Position numbers and translations under genes: made by a program
Shown: positions 17,315 through 26,700 of the stretch, in pieces
Layout of the letters: each line of letters starts with the position of its first letter
How positions within the stretch are numbered: the first letter of the stretch is position 1
The notes under the pieces: generated by a model
Databases searched by the model: none
What the model saw: only the letters and a program-made list of their open reading frames with translations
Told to the model about the DNA's origin: nothing
NCBI GenBank assembly: GCA_944321825.1
Contig: CALUMU010000005.1
Location: 1 to 64,000 of the forward strand
Source: Candidatus Amulumruptor caecigallinarius
GTDB taxonomy: Bacteria; Bacteroidota; Bacteroidia; Bacteroidales; Muribaculaceae
Direction of reading: 5' to 3'
Length of the DNA stretch: 64,000 nucleotides

Positions 17315-18211
17315 TTACAATGCGTTGATGATCCGGGCGTTGTCTACCGAGAGCTTCTTGCGTGGGTTGAGGCTCATCCATTCGCCCGATATACCTATAA
17401 TAAATGTATTGGATGTCATGCGTGACGTTATGCCGTTGACTTTGGTAGAGTAGACAAATCCACGGTAGCCTAAGCGTAGCGAAGTGGCTCCGAAGTGTAG
17501 GTCGGCGGTCAGCTGGTTGTCCATAGCGAAATAATTGCCCCAATGCCCCCAGTGGATAGTATTCTCACGGTTGCCGAGCCAATACTCGTAGTACAGCTGT
17601 CCGTACTCCACGCCATAAAATACTCCTGTGAGCGGCAGCGTCGCCCGGTAGGTCAACGTCACAGGCAGCCGTCCGAGCCGTGTCTTCCACGAGGCATACG
17701 CTGCAGCATCGACCGTCCACGACACCTTTGCCGAGGCAGGATTATTGCTGTTGCGACCATTGTACATGCATCCGGCCATAATGCCTGTGGAACCGCCCGC
17801 TCCGGCAGTGATGCCCCAAGGCAAACGCCAGCGGTGCAACATGGCCCATCGGGCATCCAATCCGGCATACCACATCGAATTGTTACGGGCAGGGCTGTCC
17901 GCGTCATTCCATGTCCCCCTGACGGTCAAGCTCATAACCCACCTGTCAGGAGAGAATTTCATGGCCTGCCACCGCTCATATTGCAGAGCGAGCGAATAAC
18001 CGCCATATATAAGAGGTGTCAGATACGTATCGGCGAGATGCGAGCCTCCGGCCTCAAATGTGTATGCCGACATGACCGGGCGTATAATCTCGGTGCGTGA
18101 CGAGTCTGTGACCTCACCCCACGCCGACACAGACGCAGCCAGCATCAACACAGCCGATACGAGAAGCGGCTTGAATCTTTGACAGCTATTGCGGCGGGAC
18201 ATTGTCATCAA
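17315..18211 (-). CDS. DUF3316 domain outer-envelope protein
   Basis: 298 aa with signal peptide (PLLVSAVLMLAASVSAWG). The mature protein has alternating aromatic beta-strands (LALQYERW, NSMWYAGLDARWAML, LRLGYRGFVYSTKVNGI) and the MSAYTFEAGGSHLADTYLTP start typical of Bacteroidetes DUF3316, probably a small outer-membrane beta-barrel. Its start lies 26 nt inside parC (17 nt if Met4 at 18202 is used), so its translation is coupled to parC. Function unknown. Confidence 0.83.
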   Translation of the reverse strand: MMTMSRRNSCQRFKPLLVSAVLMLAASVSAWGEVTDSSRTEIIRPVMSAYTFEAGGSHLADTYLTPLIYGGYSLALQYERWQAMKFSPDRWVMSLTVRGTWNDADSPARNNSMWYAGLDARWAMLHRWRLPWGITAGAGGSTGIMAGCMYNGRNSNNPASAKVSWTVDAAAYASWKTRLGRLPVTLTYRATLPLTGVFYGVEYGQLYYEYWLGNRENTIHWGHWGNYFAMDNQLTADLHFGATSLRLGYRGFVYSTKVNGITSRMTSNTFIIGISGEWMSLNPRKKLSVDNARIINAL

Positions 18212-20939
18212 ATTCTATCACAGACTGACCCTGAGAATCAGGCTCGGCATCCATAGGCACTTCTCCAATGGATGAACCGTCTGTGGATACCTCATCCGCA
18301 TCGTCATCCGGCTCATCGGTAAACACAGGTTCAAGCTCCACGATCTTGTCTACATGCCAAGTGGTCAACCTTTTCCCTTTGGCACGGAACGACTTCACGC
18401 CGACAAAATCATCGACATCGACTATCAACGGCTCGCGCTGCGCATCGTCGCCGCCAAAAGCGACCTCTAAACGGGCATGGGGAGTGTCGGTGATATACAG
18501 CAGACGCGACTTGTCGTTCTCGCCGATGAAACGCTGCTTCTTGAACGACGGCTCGAATGTGAAACGCTTCAGATACGGATACTTCTGGTCGGCATCATAA
18601 AGGACTACAGTCCACTCTACCCCCTCACGATACTTTTCGATACGCAATATGCCTTCGCTATAATGGTTAGTGGCCTCAAACGAAGTCATGTAGTATTCCC
18701 CCGTATCGAGTATCACAAGAATCTGGTCATTGCCCAGGAACTCGCCAAGATAGCTGCCTTGCGCATTATAATTAAGACGCATCACATCATGGTCAAACCA
18801 TACCTGACGGCCACCAAGGGTAGAGACTCCCTTGTCTTTGAGGGTAAAGCTCTTGACTTCGTTTTTAGTCACAAGATTACCCATCGCCCCTTTGCCCTTG
18901 ATGGCGAGTTTGCTGAAATCCACATCAAACGACAGAGACTTAAGGCGCGGCTTTTCCTTGAGATTGACGCTGACCACCTCGGCCTCGCCGTTGTGATTGA
19001 CCGTAAAGTAGCGCACTCGGGTGCCGGGCTTACCGGGTGTCATGTCATAGTCCTTGTCACGGGTAAGGCCGGTAACGGCAAAACGCTTCATGTAATAGGG
19101 TCCGTTCTTGCCGTTCTGGTATATCGCGTTATATATGGTGCGTTCGTCGCCTTTCTTGAATACGCCGAGCCACAGGACGTTCTTGCCTATAAACAGTTTC
19201 TCCTGCACCTTGACCACCTTATAATGGCCGTCGCGGTAAAATACGATGATATCGTCGATGGAGGAGCAGTTGCAGACAAACTCATCCCTCTTCAACGACG
19301 TGCCGATGAAGCCCTCCTCGCGGTTGATATACAGCTTCTCGTTGGCCTCAGCCACCACAGCAGCCTCGATATTGTCAAAACTGCGTATCTGTGTGTGGCG
19401 CGGATAAGCCTCGCCATACTTCTCCTTAAGCTGCTCGAACCAGCCTATGGTGAACGAGACCATATCGCTGAGTTTTTCAAGCAGGTCGGCGATACGTGCG
19501 TTGTACTGGGCTATGAGCTCTTCATTCTGCTTGGCATTGAAGCGGATGATGCGCCCCATCTTGATTTCAAAAAGCCGCTCGATATCCTCGGTCGTCACCT
19601 CACGGAACAGCTTCGGCTTCCACGGCTCCAGACGCTTATCAATATGCTTTATGGCAGCTTCTTTTGACTGGGCCTGTTCGTATTCCTTATCTTTATATAT
19701 GCGTTCCTCGATGAAGATGCGCTCTAACGAGGCAAAGAAAAGCAATTCGCGCACCTCGCCGAGCTGTATCTCCAGCTCGCGTCGGAGTATGTCGCGTGTG
19801 GCATCCACATTGTAGCGCAGCACATCGCTAACACCTATGAAATGCGGCTTATTGTCACGGATGACGCAGCAGTTAGGCGAAATGGACACCTCGCAGTCCG
19901 TAAAAGCATACAGCGCATCGATAGTCTTGTCGCTCGACGTGCCGGGAAGCAGGTGGACGATGATGCGGGCATGTTCGGCGGTGTTGTCATCGACTTTCCT
20001 GATCTTGATTTTGCCGCCTTCAAATGCCTTGATTATCGAATCGATTACCGTACCAGTCGTCTTGCCATAGGGTATCTCGGTTATCGCGAGGGTCTTGTTG
20101 TCAACCTTCTCTATCTTGGCCCTGACTTTGACAGCCCCGCCACGCAGCCCGTCGTTATACCGGCTGACATCAATCATGCCGCCTGTCACAAAATCAGGAT
20201 ACAGTACGAAGTCCTCACCCCTGAGATACGCAACGGCGGCATCTATCAGCTCGTTGAAGTTGTGAGGCAAAATCTTGCTGCTCAATCCCACAGCTATGCC
20301 CTCCACTCCCTGAGCGAGGAGCAAAGGGAATTTGGCCGGCAGGGTGACAGGCTCTTTCTTTCGTCCGTCATAACTGAGGGTCCACGCTGTCACCTTGGGG
20401 TTAAACAGCACATCAAGCGCAAACTGGCTCAGACGCGCTTCGATATATCGCCCGGCAGCCGCCGACGAGCCGGTCAGAATGTTACCCCAGTTACCCTGCG
20501 TCTCCACAAGCAGGTCCTTCTGCCCGAGCTGCACAAGAGCCTCATATATCGAAGCATCACCATGCGGATGATACTGCATGGTATTGCCGACGATATTTGC
20601 CACTTTGTTAAAGCGTCCGTCATCCAGTGTGCGCATCGAGTGGAGTATGCGCCTCTGCACAGGCTTCAGACCATCGTCGATAGCCGGGACGGCTCGCTCA
20701 AGTATCACATACGACGCATAGTCCAAAAACCAGCTACGGTACATGCCCCTCAGATGATGCTTGGCCAAATCCTCAGCCAACGAGTGATGGAGAGCCGGAA
20801 GATGCGACTCCGTCGCATCCCCGGCCTCTGTCTCGTTCACGTCGGCGGCTGCTGCCGACTCTATGCCGCTGCCATCGGCCGGCGGCGACAAGCGGTCATC
20901 AATGGGCGCGTCTGTATCGTTAGGTGTGTTTTTGGACAT
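18186..20939 (-). CDS. parC: DNA topoisomerase IV subunit A (ParC/GyrA family)
   Basis: 917 aa. The breakage-reunion domain has VQRRILHSM, YHPHGDASIYEALVQLGQ and the active-site Tyr in AAAGRYIEARLS. The position equal to quinolone-site Ser83 of GyrA is Ala (HGDAS), as in other Bacteroidetes ParC proteins. The C-terminal region (about 530-860) is the DNA-wrapping domain, without a canonical GyrA box. The first 60 residues and last 45 are acidic, low-complexity tails. Topoisomerase IV decatenates daughter chromosomes; its ParE partner is not in the window. The gene sits after frr and overlaps DUF3316. Confidence 0.93.
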   Translation of the reverse strand: MSKNTPNDTDAPIDDRLSPPADGSGIESAAAADVNETEAGDATESHLPALHHSLAEDLAKHHLRGMYRSWFLDYASYVILERAVPAIDDGLKPVQRRILHSMRTLDDGRFNKVANIVGNTMQYHPHGDASIYEALVQLGQKDLLVETQGNWGNILTGSSAAAGRYIEARLSQFALDVLFNPKVTAWTLSYDGRKKEPVTLPAKFPLLLAQGVEGIAVGLSSKILPHNFNELIDAAVAYLRGEDFVLYPDFVTGGMIDVSRYNDGLRGGAVKVRAKIEKVDNKTLAITEIPYGKTTGTVIDSIIKAFEGGKIKIRKVDDNTAEHARIIVHLLPGTSSDKTIDALYAFTDCEVSISPNCCVIRDNKPHFIGVSDVLRYNVDATRDILRRELEIQLGEVRELLFFASLERIFIEERIYKDKEYEQAQSKEAAIKHIDKRLEPWKPKLFREVTTEDIERLFEIKMGRIIRFNAKQNEELIAQYNARIADLLEKLSDMVSFTIGWFEQLKEKYGEAYPRHTQIRSFDNIEAAVVAEANEKLYINREEGFIGTSLKRDEFVCNCSSIDDIIVFYRDGHYKVVKVQEKLFIGKNVLWLGVFKKGDERTIYNAIYQNGKNGPYYMKRFAVTGLTRDKDYDMTPGKPGTRVRYFTVNHNGEAEVVSVNLKEKPRLKSLSFDVDFSKLAIKGKGAMGNLVTKNEVKSFTLKDKGVSTLGGRQVWFDHDVMRLNYNAQGSYLGEFLGNDQILVILDTGEYYMTSFEATNHYSEGILRIEKYREGVEWTVVLYDADQKYPYLKRFTFEPSFKKQRFIGENDKSRLLYITDTPHARLEVAFGGDDAQREPLIVDVDDFVGVKSFRAKGKRLTTWHVDKIVELEPVFTDEPDDDADEVSTDGSSIGEVPMDAEPDSQGQSVIEFDDNVPPQ

Positions 20940-20975
20940 GGATTATGTGTAAGGTGTGTGTGCTATGTTTAATAC

Positions 20976-21536
20976 TTATACAGTGAGTATTTCCTTTTCC
21001 TTGGCAGCGAAAAGCTCGTCAATCTGCTTGAGATATTTGTCGTGGAGCTTCTGGGCAGTCCCCTCGGCATCTTTCTCTACATCTTCGGGCATACCCTGCT
21101 TGACGGCTTTTTTCAATCCGTCGATAGCGTCACGGCGAGCATTGCGCACCGAAACCTTTGCTTGCTCCGCCTCGGCCTTTGACTGCTTCACGAGCTGCTT
21201 ACGGCGGTCTTCGGTCAACGGAGGTATGGCGATACGTATCACTTCACCGTTGTTTTCAGGCGTGATGCCAAGCTCGCTGTTGATGATGGCTTTCTCGATT
21301 TCACGGAACATGGATTTCTCCCAAGGAGTGATGACTATGGTACGCGCATCGGGCACAGAGATATTAGCCACATTGCTGATGGGGGCGGCACTGCCGTAAT
21401 AATCCACACGGATTCCGTCAAGTATTTTAGGATTAGCCTTGCCGGCGCGGATGTGCGCGAGTGATTCATCCAAATATTCTACGGCCATCTGCATTTTCTC
21501 CTCGGCAGGGCCAAGATAAGTCTTAGGGTCAGTCAT
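20976..21536 (-). CDS. frr: Ribosome recycling factor
   Basis: 186 aa, the standard RRF length. Typical segments: [33 protein letters not shown]-like [20 protein letters not shown], and [21 protein letters not shown]. With EF-G it splits post-termination ribosomes. It lies 38 nt after pyrH and 36 nt before parC, in the common pyrH-frr order. Confidence 0.97.
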   Translation of the reverse strand: MTDPKTYLGPAEEKMQMAVEYLDESLAHIRAGKANPKILDGIRVDYYGSAAPISNVANISVPDARTIVITPWEKSMFREIEKAIINSELGITPENNGEVIRIAIPPLTEDRRKQLVKQSKAEAEQAKVSVRNARRDAIDGLKKAVKQGMPEDVEKDAEGTAQKLHDKYLKQIDELFAAKEKEILTV

Positions 21537-21574
21537 GTCAGAGATTTATTTCAATATGGGTTAAAATTATATGC

Positions 21575-22303
21575 TTACTTATTATTAACTGTCACCAATG
21601 TGCCGATACTCTCGCCTTGGAGCACTTTCATAAGATTACCGGGAGTATCCATATCGAACACATATATCGGCAGCTCGTTTTCACGGCACATGGTTATGGC
21701 TGTGAGGTCCATCACTTTCAGACCACGTGCAAGTACTTCGTCGTATGTGATGACATCAAATTTCTTTGCTTCCGGATCCTTCTCCGGGTCGGCAGTATAT
21801 ACACCGTCGACACGTGTCCCTTTAAGCATTATTTCGGCACCGACTTCTACTCCACGGAGTGCGCTGGCCGTATCTGTGGTGAAGAACGGATTGCCCGTAC
21901 CGCCTGCAATTATAGCCACTTCGCCATGCGCCATGGCGTCAAGTGCATTACGGCTGCTGTAATGCTCTCCCACAGGATGCATCGCAATCGAGGTCATCAC
22001 ACGCGCCCGCTGTCCGGCAGCCTCAAGAGCCGACCGCAGAGCCAATGAGTTGACTATAGTCGCCAGCATACCCATCTGGTCGCCGGTCACACGGTCAAAA
22101 CCTTTGGCAGCTCCTGAGAGGCCACGGAAAATGTTTCCGCCGCCTATCACTATCGCTACTTCCACTTTCAGCTTGCCGACGATTTCGGCTATCTGGGCGG
22201 CATACGAGTTAAGACGCTCCGTGTCTATGCCATATCCTTGAGCGCCCATGAGGCTTTCGCCGCTGAGTTTGAGCAATATCCTGGAATATCGTGGTGTATT
22301 CAT
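21575..22303 (-). CDS. pyrH: Uridylate kinase
   Basis: 242 aa, hexameric amino-acid-kinase-fold UMP kinase. The N-terminal LLKLSGESLMG, GGGNIFRG, the nucleotide loop TGNPFFTTDTASALR and KGTRVDGVYTADPEKDP are all present. It phosphorylates UMP to UDP for pyrimidine nucleotide synthesis. First gene of the operon pyrH-frr-parC-DUF3316-S41; a TAACTTTG box lies 50 nt upstream. Confidence 0.97.
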   Translation of the reverse strand: MNTPRYSRILLKLSGESLMGAQGYGIDTERLNSYAAQIAEIVGKLKVEVAIVIGGGNIFRGLSGAAKGFDRVTGDQMGMLATIVNSLALRSALEAAGQRARVMTSIAMHPVGEHYSSRNALDAMAHGEVAIIAGGTGNPFFTTDTASALRGVEVGAEIMLKGTRVDGVYTADPEKDPEAKKFDVITYDEVLARGLKVMDLTAITMCRENELPIYVFDMDTPGNLMKVLQGESIGTLVTVNNK

Positions 22304-22353
22304 GATGATATGTAAATGGGTCAGAAGAATGTGTTAAAAATTCGCTGTTTCCA

Positions 22354-22361
22354 CAAAGTTA
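22354..22361 (-). promoter_or_regulatory. Bacteroidales -7 box (TAACTTTG) of the pyrH operon
   Basis: TAACTTTG on the minus strand, 50 nt before the pyrH ATG, in the gap between pyrH and the divergent GIN gene. Confidence 0.55.
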
Positions 22362-22474
22362 GGAAAAATTTCATCCATTGTTGAAACTTTTAGAATAGTT
22401 TTAGCGTCTAATTTATGTAACATCACCAAAAACACCCTATACGATAATTACAAACAACTTAAAGTAGTACTAAT

Positions 22475-23335
22475 ATGAAAATCAAACATCTGCTTGCTCT
22501 CGCCATCGTGATGCTTAGCGCATCCGCCTGCAGTGCAGCCAAGACCGCAACACGCGATGTCCCTGTCAGTGGGGATATAAACGCATTAGTGACATCCAAC
22601 GGTGTCAATGTCATATACACCGTAGCATCCAGTCCGGTCCAAGTCAAAGTAACCGGCCCGGACGATCTGGTGCCGATGGTCAAAGTGGTCACCAAAGGCA
22701 AGACCCTCAACATCGGCATACAGCCGCCCAAAGGAAAAGGAAAAACGAAAATCAACACTAAGAACCTCAAAGTTTATGTCTCCGGGCCGGTAATATATGC
22801 CATCAAGGCTTATACCTCCTCCGACGTGAAATTCACCAACCCTCTCAACACTGGCGGCAAGCCTCTGAAACTCCATGCCGACACATCCGCCGAAATAGAA
22901 ATCCCTGAAGTATCGTCGACCGGCACTGTCACTATCGATGCCGACACGTCAGCCGACATAAAAACACCTACACTCCGCGCCGACAGGCTGACTGTAAAAG
23001 CAGATACCTCGGCAGATGTAGACATCAATACAGCCAATGTCACTGCCTTGAACCTTGAAGCCGATACATCGGCAGATATTAAAATCGGCACTGCCGCAGT
23101 AGGCATAGCAGGTGCCAGAGCCGACACATCGGCTGCAATCACAATCGGCCATCTTACAGCCAGGATTCTCGATGCGTCAGCCGACACCGGCGCCGGCATC
23201 AAAGTCAGAAAAGGCAGCGTCGACAAAGCGAAAGCGAAAGCCGACACCGGCGGCAGCATCAACCTCAAAGGGCTCACAATCGCCAACATCGAGCGCATCA
23301 ACGTCGACACCGGCGGTTCCGTCAAAACGAAATAA
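22475..23335 (+). CDS. GIN-domain (DUF2807) lipoprotein with 20-residue repeats
   Basis: 286 aa. The signal peptide ends SASAC (Cys19), so it is a lipoprotein. The beginning (RDVPVSGDINALVTSNGVNVIYT) is typical of the head GIN domain (DUF2807), a right-handed beta-helix in Bacteroidetes surface proteins often called putative auto-transporter adhesins. The second half holds eight copies of a turn motif A-D-T-S-A-[DE]-[IV] with the Asp at 136, 157, 177, 197, 217, 237, 257 and 278, a period of 20-21 residues; the last three read DTG. A hairpin follows the gene. Confidence 0.9.
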   Translation: MKIKHLLALAIVMLSASACSAAKTATRDVPVSGDINALVTSNGVNVIYTVASSPVQVKVTGPDDLVPMVKVVTKGKTLNIGIQPPKGKGKTKINTKNLKVYVSGPVIYAIKAYTSSDVKFTNPLNTGGKPLKLHADTSAEIEIPEVSSTGTVTIDADTSADIKTPTLRADRLTVKADTSADVDINTANVTALNLEADTSADIKIGTAAVGIAGARADTSAAITIGHLTARILDASADTGAGIKVRKGSVDKAKAKADTGGSINLKGLTIANIERINVDTGGSVKTK

Positions 23336-23358
23336 ACACCCACGCTCATAAAAATACG

Positions 23359-23399
23359 CCAAGCGGCATCCCATGTGTTGGCCACAGGATGCCGCTTGG
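23359..23399. terminator. Hairpin after the GIN-domain gene
   Basis: CCAAGCGGCATCC and GGATGCCGCTTGG form a 13-bp stem with a 15-nt loop, 24 nt after the stop codon. The T tract afterwards is weak (TGTATTGGTTATT). Confidence 0.6.
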
Positions 23400-23447
23400 T
23401 GTATTGGTTATTGGCGTATTAGCGTTTCATATTTTGTATTTCCCCTC

Positions 23448-23527
23448 ATGGATGTTGGAGATGCGGCATATTTCCCGAGCTGTTATGCAACAGCGGTTAC
23501 TGTAACAGCCGTTGCACCAACATCCAT
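23448..23527. repeat. Nested palindromes in a gene-free stretch
   Basis: The 468-bp gap between the GIN gene and the ATPase (23336-23803) holds no credible gene. An outer perfect 11-bp inverted repeat (ATGGATGTTGG at 23448-23458, CCAACATCCAT at 23517-23527) encloses an inner 15-bp pair with two mismatches (TGCAACAGCGGTTAC at 23486-23500, GTAACAGCCGTTGCA at 23502-23516). The two right arms abut. The rest of the gap is A/T-rich with no clear signal. Confidence 0.5.
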
Positions 23528-23803
23528 CCGCAGCAGACAGGAAGGATGAAAACCAGCTATGTCGGGCTGTCGTTCGACGATGTGTAACCTGATGGTTTCC
23601 CTATGGATATTTGGATATATTGTTGATGATATATGTTGGAAGCAGGGATACTCAACAATTTGAACTTGAACCGACAAAATTTATTAATCAGCATTGCTTG
23701 GTGTTGAAACGAGGAGACGCAATTTTGTTTTGCATGATTAATAAAATCCATGTTTTACTCGATTTTATTTGGTATAGTTAATAGATTTTGCCACATTTGC
23801 ATC

Positions 23804-25015
23804 ATGGAAATAATATCAAGACAAAGATACACGAATCATATCCTCAGATTCTTAAACAAGGGGATGATTATCGCCCTGACAGGGCAGAGACGCGTAGGGA
23901 AAAGCTATGTGCTGCGTGAACTGGAAAGGATTATCAAGCACCGAAATCCAGAGGCAAATATTGTATACATCAACAAGGAAAAGAAAGAGTTTGACTCCAT
24001 TAAAAATGATTCCGATCTGTCGGCTCATATTGCTGACAAATTCCCGGAGGATGGAGACAACTACCTGCTGATTGATGAAGTCCAAGATATTGACGGATTT
24101 GAGAACTCGTTGAGAAGCCTCAATGCCGATGAAGAATGTCAGATAATAGTGACAGGGAGCAATGCCAAAATGCTCTCATCCGAACTGTCAACATATCTCG
24201 GCGGCCGTTATATCGATATCCACATACAAAGTCTTTCCTACCAGGAATTTCTGCGATTCCACAATTTGGAAGATTTGGCTGAGAGCCTTGAACTGTACCT
24301 TTCATTTGGCGGACTGCCCCACTTGTATCGCCTTGGCCTTGACAACGAAGATATGGTCTGGGAATATATTCAGAATATTTATAACACTATCGTACTGAAA
24401 GATGTGGTACAACGTGAGGGTCTCCGCAATGTCACCCTATTTGAAAACTTGATGTCGTATCTCAGCGACAACACTGGGCAATTGGTTTCAGCCACCTCAC
24501 TGTCTAAATATCTTAAATCGCAAAGGGTGCAACTGACACCTATTTCAGCGATAAATTATCTGAAAGCCGCATCCAACGCATACATTATAAGCAAAGTGAA
24601 GCGTTACGACATCCATGGCAAACGGTTGCTTGAAAGCAACGACAAATATTACTTTGAAGATTTAGGGTTGAGAAATCTACTTGTCGGCAGTAACCGCGCA
24701 AAGGATATAGAGAAAGTCATGGAAAATGCCGTTTATCTTCATCTTAAAAATACCGGCTATAACGTGGCAGTAGGCACTCTTCCTAACGGAGAGATTGATT
24801 TCGCGGCAGAAAAAGGTGGCAAACCCATCTATATACAAGTGGCCTATCTTTTGACGAATGCATCAACGATCGAAAGAGAATTTGGCAACCTGATGAAGAT
24901 TCGTGACAACTATCCCAAATATGTGGTTTCCATGAACCCTATGACGAAGCCCAAAGACTATGACGGCATAACCCACCTACCCCTGCGGACTTTCTTGATG
25001 ATGGACTCATATTGA
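23804..25015 (+). CDS. AAA-type ATPase with DUF4143 domain
   Basis: 403 aa from the ATG at 23804; the first 18 residues of the longer frame do not fit the family. Walker A is TGQRRVGKS (about 24-32) and Walker B YLLIDEVQDI; the C-terminal DUF4143 domain has a restriction-endonuclease-like core (NGEIDFAAEKGGKPIYIQVAY). Members are common accessory genes in Bacteroidetes and have no settled function. It stands alone between proS and the GIN gene and looks richer in A/T than its neighbours, which suggests acquisition. A second, distant member lies at 44100-45230. Confidence 0.87.
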   Translation: MEIISRQRYTNHILRFLNKGMIIALTGQRRVGKSYVLRELERIIKHRNPEANIVYINKEKKEFDSIKNDSDLSAHIADKFPEDGDNYLLIDEVQDIDGFENSLRSLNADEECQIIVTGSNAKMLSSELSTYLGGRYIDIHIQSLSYQEFLRFHNLEDLAESLELYLSFGGLPHLYRLGLDNEDMVWEYIQNIYNTIVLKDVVQREGLRNVTLFENLMSYLSDNTGQLVSATSLSKYLKSQRVQLTPISAINYLKAASNAYIISKVKRYDIHGKRLLESNDKYYFEDLGLRNLLVGSNRAKDIEKVMENAVYLHLKNTGYNVAVGTLPNGEIDFAAEKGGKPIYIQVAYLLTNASTIEREFGNLMKIRDNYPKYVVSMNPMTKPKDYDGITHLPLRTFLMMDSY

Positions 25016-25102
25016 CCCAATAAAAATCAGAAGATGTTAACGCATATGTTTAGGGTCCAATACGCATATCTCCGTTCCATAACTTACGTTGTCACAAAAG
25101 CA

Positions 25103-25134
25103 TTGCATGATATGCCTATTTTTTGCTAACTTTG
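25103..25134 (+). promoter_or_regulatory. Promoter of proS
   Basis: TTG at 25103-25105 and TAACTTTG at 25127-25134 with a 21-nt spacer. The -7 box ends 54 nt before the proS ATG. Confidence 0.65.
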
Positions 25135-25188
25135 TGGGAATCATCAGGCTCAACATTAACAAGCTCAATAATAACATCACAGAATATA

Positions 25189-26667
25189 ATGGCAGAACTC
25201 AAAGACCTCACCAAGCGCAGCGAGGACTATTCCCGCTGGTACAACGAACTCGTAGTGAAAGCGGATCTCGCAGAGCAGTCAGCAGTGCGAGGATGCATGG
25301 TAATCAAGCCCTACGGCTACGCGATCTGGGAAAAGATGCAGCAGACGCTCGACAAGATGTTTAAGGCGACAGGCGTACAGAATGCTTATTTCCCCCTGCT
25401 CATTCCCAAATCCTTCCTTTGCCGCGAGGCCGAACACGTGGAGGGCTTCGCCAAAGAGTGTGCCGTGGTCACCCACTACCGTCTCAAAAACGACCCCGAC
25501 GGCAACGGTGTCATCGTAGACCCCGAAGCCCGTCTGGAAGAGGAGCTTATAGTGCGCCCCACCTCGGAGACTATCATATGGGGGACGTATAAAAACTGGA
25601 TACAGAGCTACCGCGACCTGCCTATCCTCTGCAACCAGTGGGCCAATGTGATGCGCTGGGAAATGCGCACCCGCATGTTCCTCCGCACAGCCGAGTTCCT
25701 GTGGCAGGAAGGCCACACCGCCCACGCGACAGCCGAAGAAGCCGAGGACCGCACCGTACAGATGATAAACGTTTACGCCGACTTCGCCGAAAAATATATG
25801 GCAGTCCCTGTCATCAAAGGTGTAAAGAGTGCCAACGAACGCTTTGCCGGTGCACTCAACACATACACCATCGAAGCCATGATGCAGGACGGCAAGGCCC
25901 TACAGAGCGGCACGAGCCACTTCCTCGGACAGAACTTCGCCAAGGCATTTGACGTGACATTTGTCAACAAGGACAACAAGCCCGAATATGTCTGGGCAAG
26001 CTCATGGGGTGTATCGACACGCCTTATGGGCGCACTCATCATGACCCACAGCGACGACAACGGACTCGTACTCCCACCCCACCTCGCCCCGATACAGGTG
26101 GTCATCGTACCTGTTTCGAAAAACGCCGAGCAGCTTGCCGAAGTAGACAAGGTGGTGGCTCCGATAGTCGACAATCTGCGGGCACGCGACATATCGGTCA
26201 AATACGACAATGCCGACAATAAGCGTCCCGGATTCAAGTTTGCCGACTACGAGCTGAAGGGTGTCCCCGTGCGCCTCGTACTCGGAGCCCGCGACATAGC
26301 CAACGGAACCATAGAGGTCATGCGCCGCGACACGCTCGAAAAGACCGTAGTACCTCTCGAAGGAATAGAGGACTACGTGCAGAGCCTCTTGGAGGAAATC
26401 CAGAGCAACATATTCCAGAAAGCCCTCAAACTCCGCGAGTCCATGACACGCACCGTAGAGACTTACGACGAGTTCAAGGTGGAGATAGAAAAAGGCGGCT
26501 TCATACTTGCACACTGGGACGGCACTCCCGAGACCGAAGACAAAATCAAGGAGGAGACCAAAGCCACTATCCGCTGTATTCCTTTGGACGGAGATACCAC
26601 ACCCGGCACATGCATGGTCACAGGCAAGCCGTCAAAACAGCGTGTAATATTTGCACGAGCCTATTGA
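25189..26667 (+). CDS. proS: Prolyl-tRNA synthetase (archaeal/eukaryal type)
   Basis: 492 aa from the ATG at 25189. Class II motifs: [17 protein letters not shown], motif 2 region [22 protein letters not shown], and [15 protein letters not shown]. It is the shorter archaeal/eukaryal-type ProS without the editing insert; the anticodon-binding domain and C-terminal zinc-like domain end in RVIFARAY. The type is usual for Bacteroidetes. It charges tRNA-Pro with proline. The longer upstream frame starts inside the promoter and can be discarded. Confidence 0.96.
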   Translation: MAELKDLTKRSEDYSRWYNELVVKADLAEQSAVRGCMVIKPYGYAIWEKMQQTLDKMFKATGVQNAYFPLLIPKSFLCREAEHVEGFAKECAVVTHYRLKNDPDGNGVIVDPEARLEEELIVRPTSETIIWGTYKNWIQSYRDLPILCNQWANVMRWEMRTRMFLRTAEFLWQEGHTAHATAEEAEDRTVQMINVYADFAEKYMAVPVIKGVKSANERFAGALNTYTIEAMMQDGKALQSGTSHFLGQNFAKAFDVTFVNKDNKPEYVWASSWGVSTRLMGALIMTHSDDNGLVLPPHLAPIQVVIVPVSKNAEQLAEVDKVVAPIVDNLRARDISVKYDNADNKRPGFKFADYELKGVPVRLVLGARDIANGTIEVMRRDTLEKTVVPLEGIEDYVQSLLEEIQSNIFQKALKLRESMTRTVETYDEFKVEIEKGGFILAHWDGTPETEDKIKEETKATIRCIPLDGDTTPGTCMVTGKPSKQRVIFARAY

Positions 26668-26700
26668 TATTCCGCTAAGTACCTTATCAGCTACGCCACC

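Noticed and set aside
18477..19667. Long plus-strand ORF opposite parC
   Set aside because: Same reason: parC is complete on the other strand, and this frame shows no domain.
20560..20600. Ala at the quinolone position of ParC as a resistance mutation
   Set aside because: HGDAS is a lineage feature of Bacteroidetes ParC as I know it, so it is not a sign of selection in this strain.
23483..23677. 64-residue minus-strand ORF in the gap after the GIN gene
   Set aside because: No start signal, no neighbour, no recognisable motif; it overlaps the palindrome.
23804..25015. DUF4143 ATPase as one half of a toxin-antitoxin or defence pair
   Set aside because: No partner gene lies beside it or beside the one at 44100, so nothing in the sequence supports a system.
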